From: an uncultured Fusobacteriaceae bacterium
GTDB taxonomy: Bacteria; Fusobacteriota; Fusobacteriia; Fusobacteriales; Fusobacteriaceae
Direction: 5' to 3'
NCBI GenBank assembly: GCA_947072715.1
Contig: CAMTJB010000046.1
Span: 1-7,312, forward strand
DNA length: 7,312 nt
Shown here: positions 6,746 through 7,312 of the stretch, in pieces
How the letters are laid out: the number at the start of each line of letters is the position of its first letter
Numbering within the stretch: the stretch's first letter is position 1
The notes under the pieces: model-generated
Database searches by the model: none
Told to the model about the DNA's origin: nothing
What the model saw: the letters and a program-made list of their open reading frames with translations, nothing else
Program-made: the position numbers and the translations under genes

Positions 6746-7312
6746 TTAATTCACCCCTTTAACGGATTGTAATGAATAACCTAATCCAGGAATTACTTTA
6801 AGATTTATTAATCTCATAGCACCAAGTTTATTCAAATACTCCTCATGATTTTTCAAATCATAAAACCACTCTTTTATAAAAGATTCGAACCCTTCATCAC
6901 TTTTACTAGCCTTATCGTAAGATTTAAAATATTCTCCATCATAATCATAGTAGTTATAGCATTGTGAAGGGTGAGCACCATAAGGAGCATGAACAACAGC
7001 ACTTACTACAAATCCAGGAATAGAATTATTTAATTCCCTGCATATCTCTTCATTACTCACTAACTCTTCACATGTAACTATGCAATGTTTTGCAGCAACA
7101 GCTATATCAACATCATGAAACTCATCACCTTCTATTGAACAAGTTCCATTTGGAGAAGCTTTTTGAACATGAATAATAGCTGTGTCTAATCTTGGAACTG
7201 GCAATGCCACTATTTTTTCCTCTGGATTAAAAGGATTGTCTAAATATACAAACTTATCATTAGGTAATTTATCAATAGTTTTTCTAATCTCTTTACTTAT
7301 TCCCCACATATC
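6746..7312 (-). CDS. gctA: Glutaconate CoA-transferase subunit A, 5' end cut off by the window
   Basis: Alpha subunit of GctAB. Only the last 188 codons are present. The reading frame is still open at position 7312 (a GAT codon precedes the ATG at 7309), and the family protein is about 320 residues, so that ATG is an internal methionine and the true start lies outside. Matching family segments are DMWGISKEIRKTIDKLP, LDTAIIHVQKASPNGTCSIEGDEFHDVDIAVAAKH and VVHAPYGAHPSQCYNYYDYD, ending in VIPGLGYS. This subunit helps form the CoA and acid site at the interface but does not carry the catalytic glutamate, which lies in GctB. It is the first gene seen in the run, so the promoter is expected further upstream, beyond this window. 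Identification is firm from sequence and from gctB one base downstream. Confidence 0.94.
   Translation of the reverse strand, partial: DMWGISKEIRKTIDKLPNDKFVYLDNPFNPEEKIVALPVPRLDTAIIHVQKASPNGTCSIEGDEFHDVDIAVAAKHCIVTCEELVSNEEICRELNNSIPGFVVSAVVHAPYGAHPSQCYNYYDYDGEYFKSYDKASKSDEGFESFIKEWFYDLKNHEEYLNKLGAMRLINLKVIPGLGYSLQSVKGVN
6751..6758 (-). promoter_or_regulatory. Ribosome binding site deciding the GTG start of gctB
   Basis: AGGGGTGA on the minus strand closely resembles GGAGGTGA, the complement of the 16S rRNA tail. It ends 6 bases before the GTG at 6744 and overlaps the last gctA codons. It supports GTG as the true start; no ATG exists near this point in the frame. Confidence 0.6.

Noticed and set aside
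7307..7309. ATG as a start codon for a short 187-residue gctA
   Set aside because: The frame stays open to the window edge, and the sequence from here matches the middle of a protein of about 320 residues, so this is an internal methionine of a gene cut by the window.
1..7312. CRISPR arrays, tRNA or rRNA genes, insertion sequences, prophage or defence genes
   Set aside because: Almost the whole window is accounted for by seven metabolic and transport genes with gaps of 33 bases or less; no direct-repeat array, transposase or structural RNA was seen.

Overview
This window is a compact run of seven genes, all on the minus strand, that encodes most of the 2-hydroxyglutarate pathway of glutamate fermentation plus a sodium/glutamate symporter. 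Read in the direction of transcription (high to low coordinates), the order is gctA (5' end cut off by the window), gctB, gcdA, hgdC, hgdA, hgdB and gltS (3' end cut off). From gctA to hgdB this is the order I recall for the Acidaminococcus fermentans operon. The identifications rest on strong end-to-end similarity to remembered family sequences and on catalytic or cluster-binding motifs. No database search was possible.

The DNA is strongly A+T-rich, with A/T-ending codons and purine-rich ribosome binding sites. Together with the pathway and the adjoining gltS gene, this suggests an anaerobic amino-acid fermenter, most likely Fusobacteriaceae (Fusobacterium or a close relative such as Cetobacterium or Ilyobacter). 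A low-GC Clostridia or Negativicutes host cannot be excluded from this sequence alone.

Layout: 6746-7312 gctA C-terminal part; 5947-6744 gctB (GTG start, 1 base after gctA); 4177-5928 gcdA; 3402-4187 hgdC (overlaps the end of gcdA); 2130-3383 hgdA; 982-2130 hgdB (its ATG shares one base with the hgdA stop codon); 1-948 gltS. All gaps are 33 bases or less, and I see no terminator or convincing promoter between genes. The window therefore looks like the interior of one operon whose promoter lies beyond 7312 and whose end lies before position 1. No stretch without a gene exceeds 33 bases.

How the genes work together: GltS imports glutamate with Na+. Glutamate is oxidised to 2-oxoglutarate and reduced to (R)-2-hydroxyglutarate by enzymes not seen here. 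GctAB transfers CoA to it. HgdC, an ATP-driven iron-sulfur activator, injects a high-energy electron into HgdAB, which dehydrates 2-hydroxyglutaryl-CoA to glutaconyl-CoA. GcdA is the carboxyltransferase subunit of the biotin-dependent, Na+-pumping glutaconyl-CoA decarboxylase, giving crotonyl-CoA and on to butyrate and acetate. The decarboxylase exports Na+ and GltS spends it, so the cluster pairs a sodium pump component with a sodium-driven importer. The decarboxylase subunits GcdB, GcdC and GcdD are not in this window.

I do not see a previously undescribed system here. The points worth a second look are the gltS linkage, the weak coupled start of hgdC, and the boundaries.
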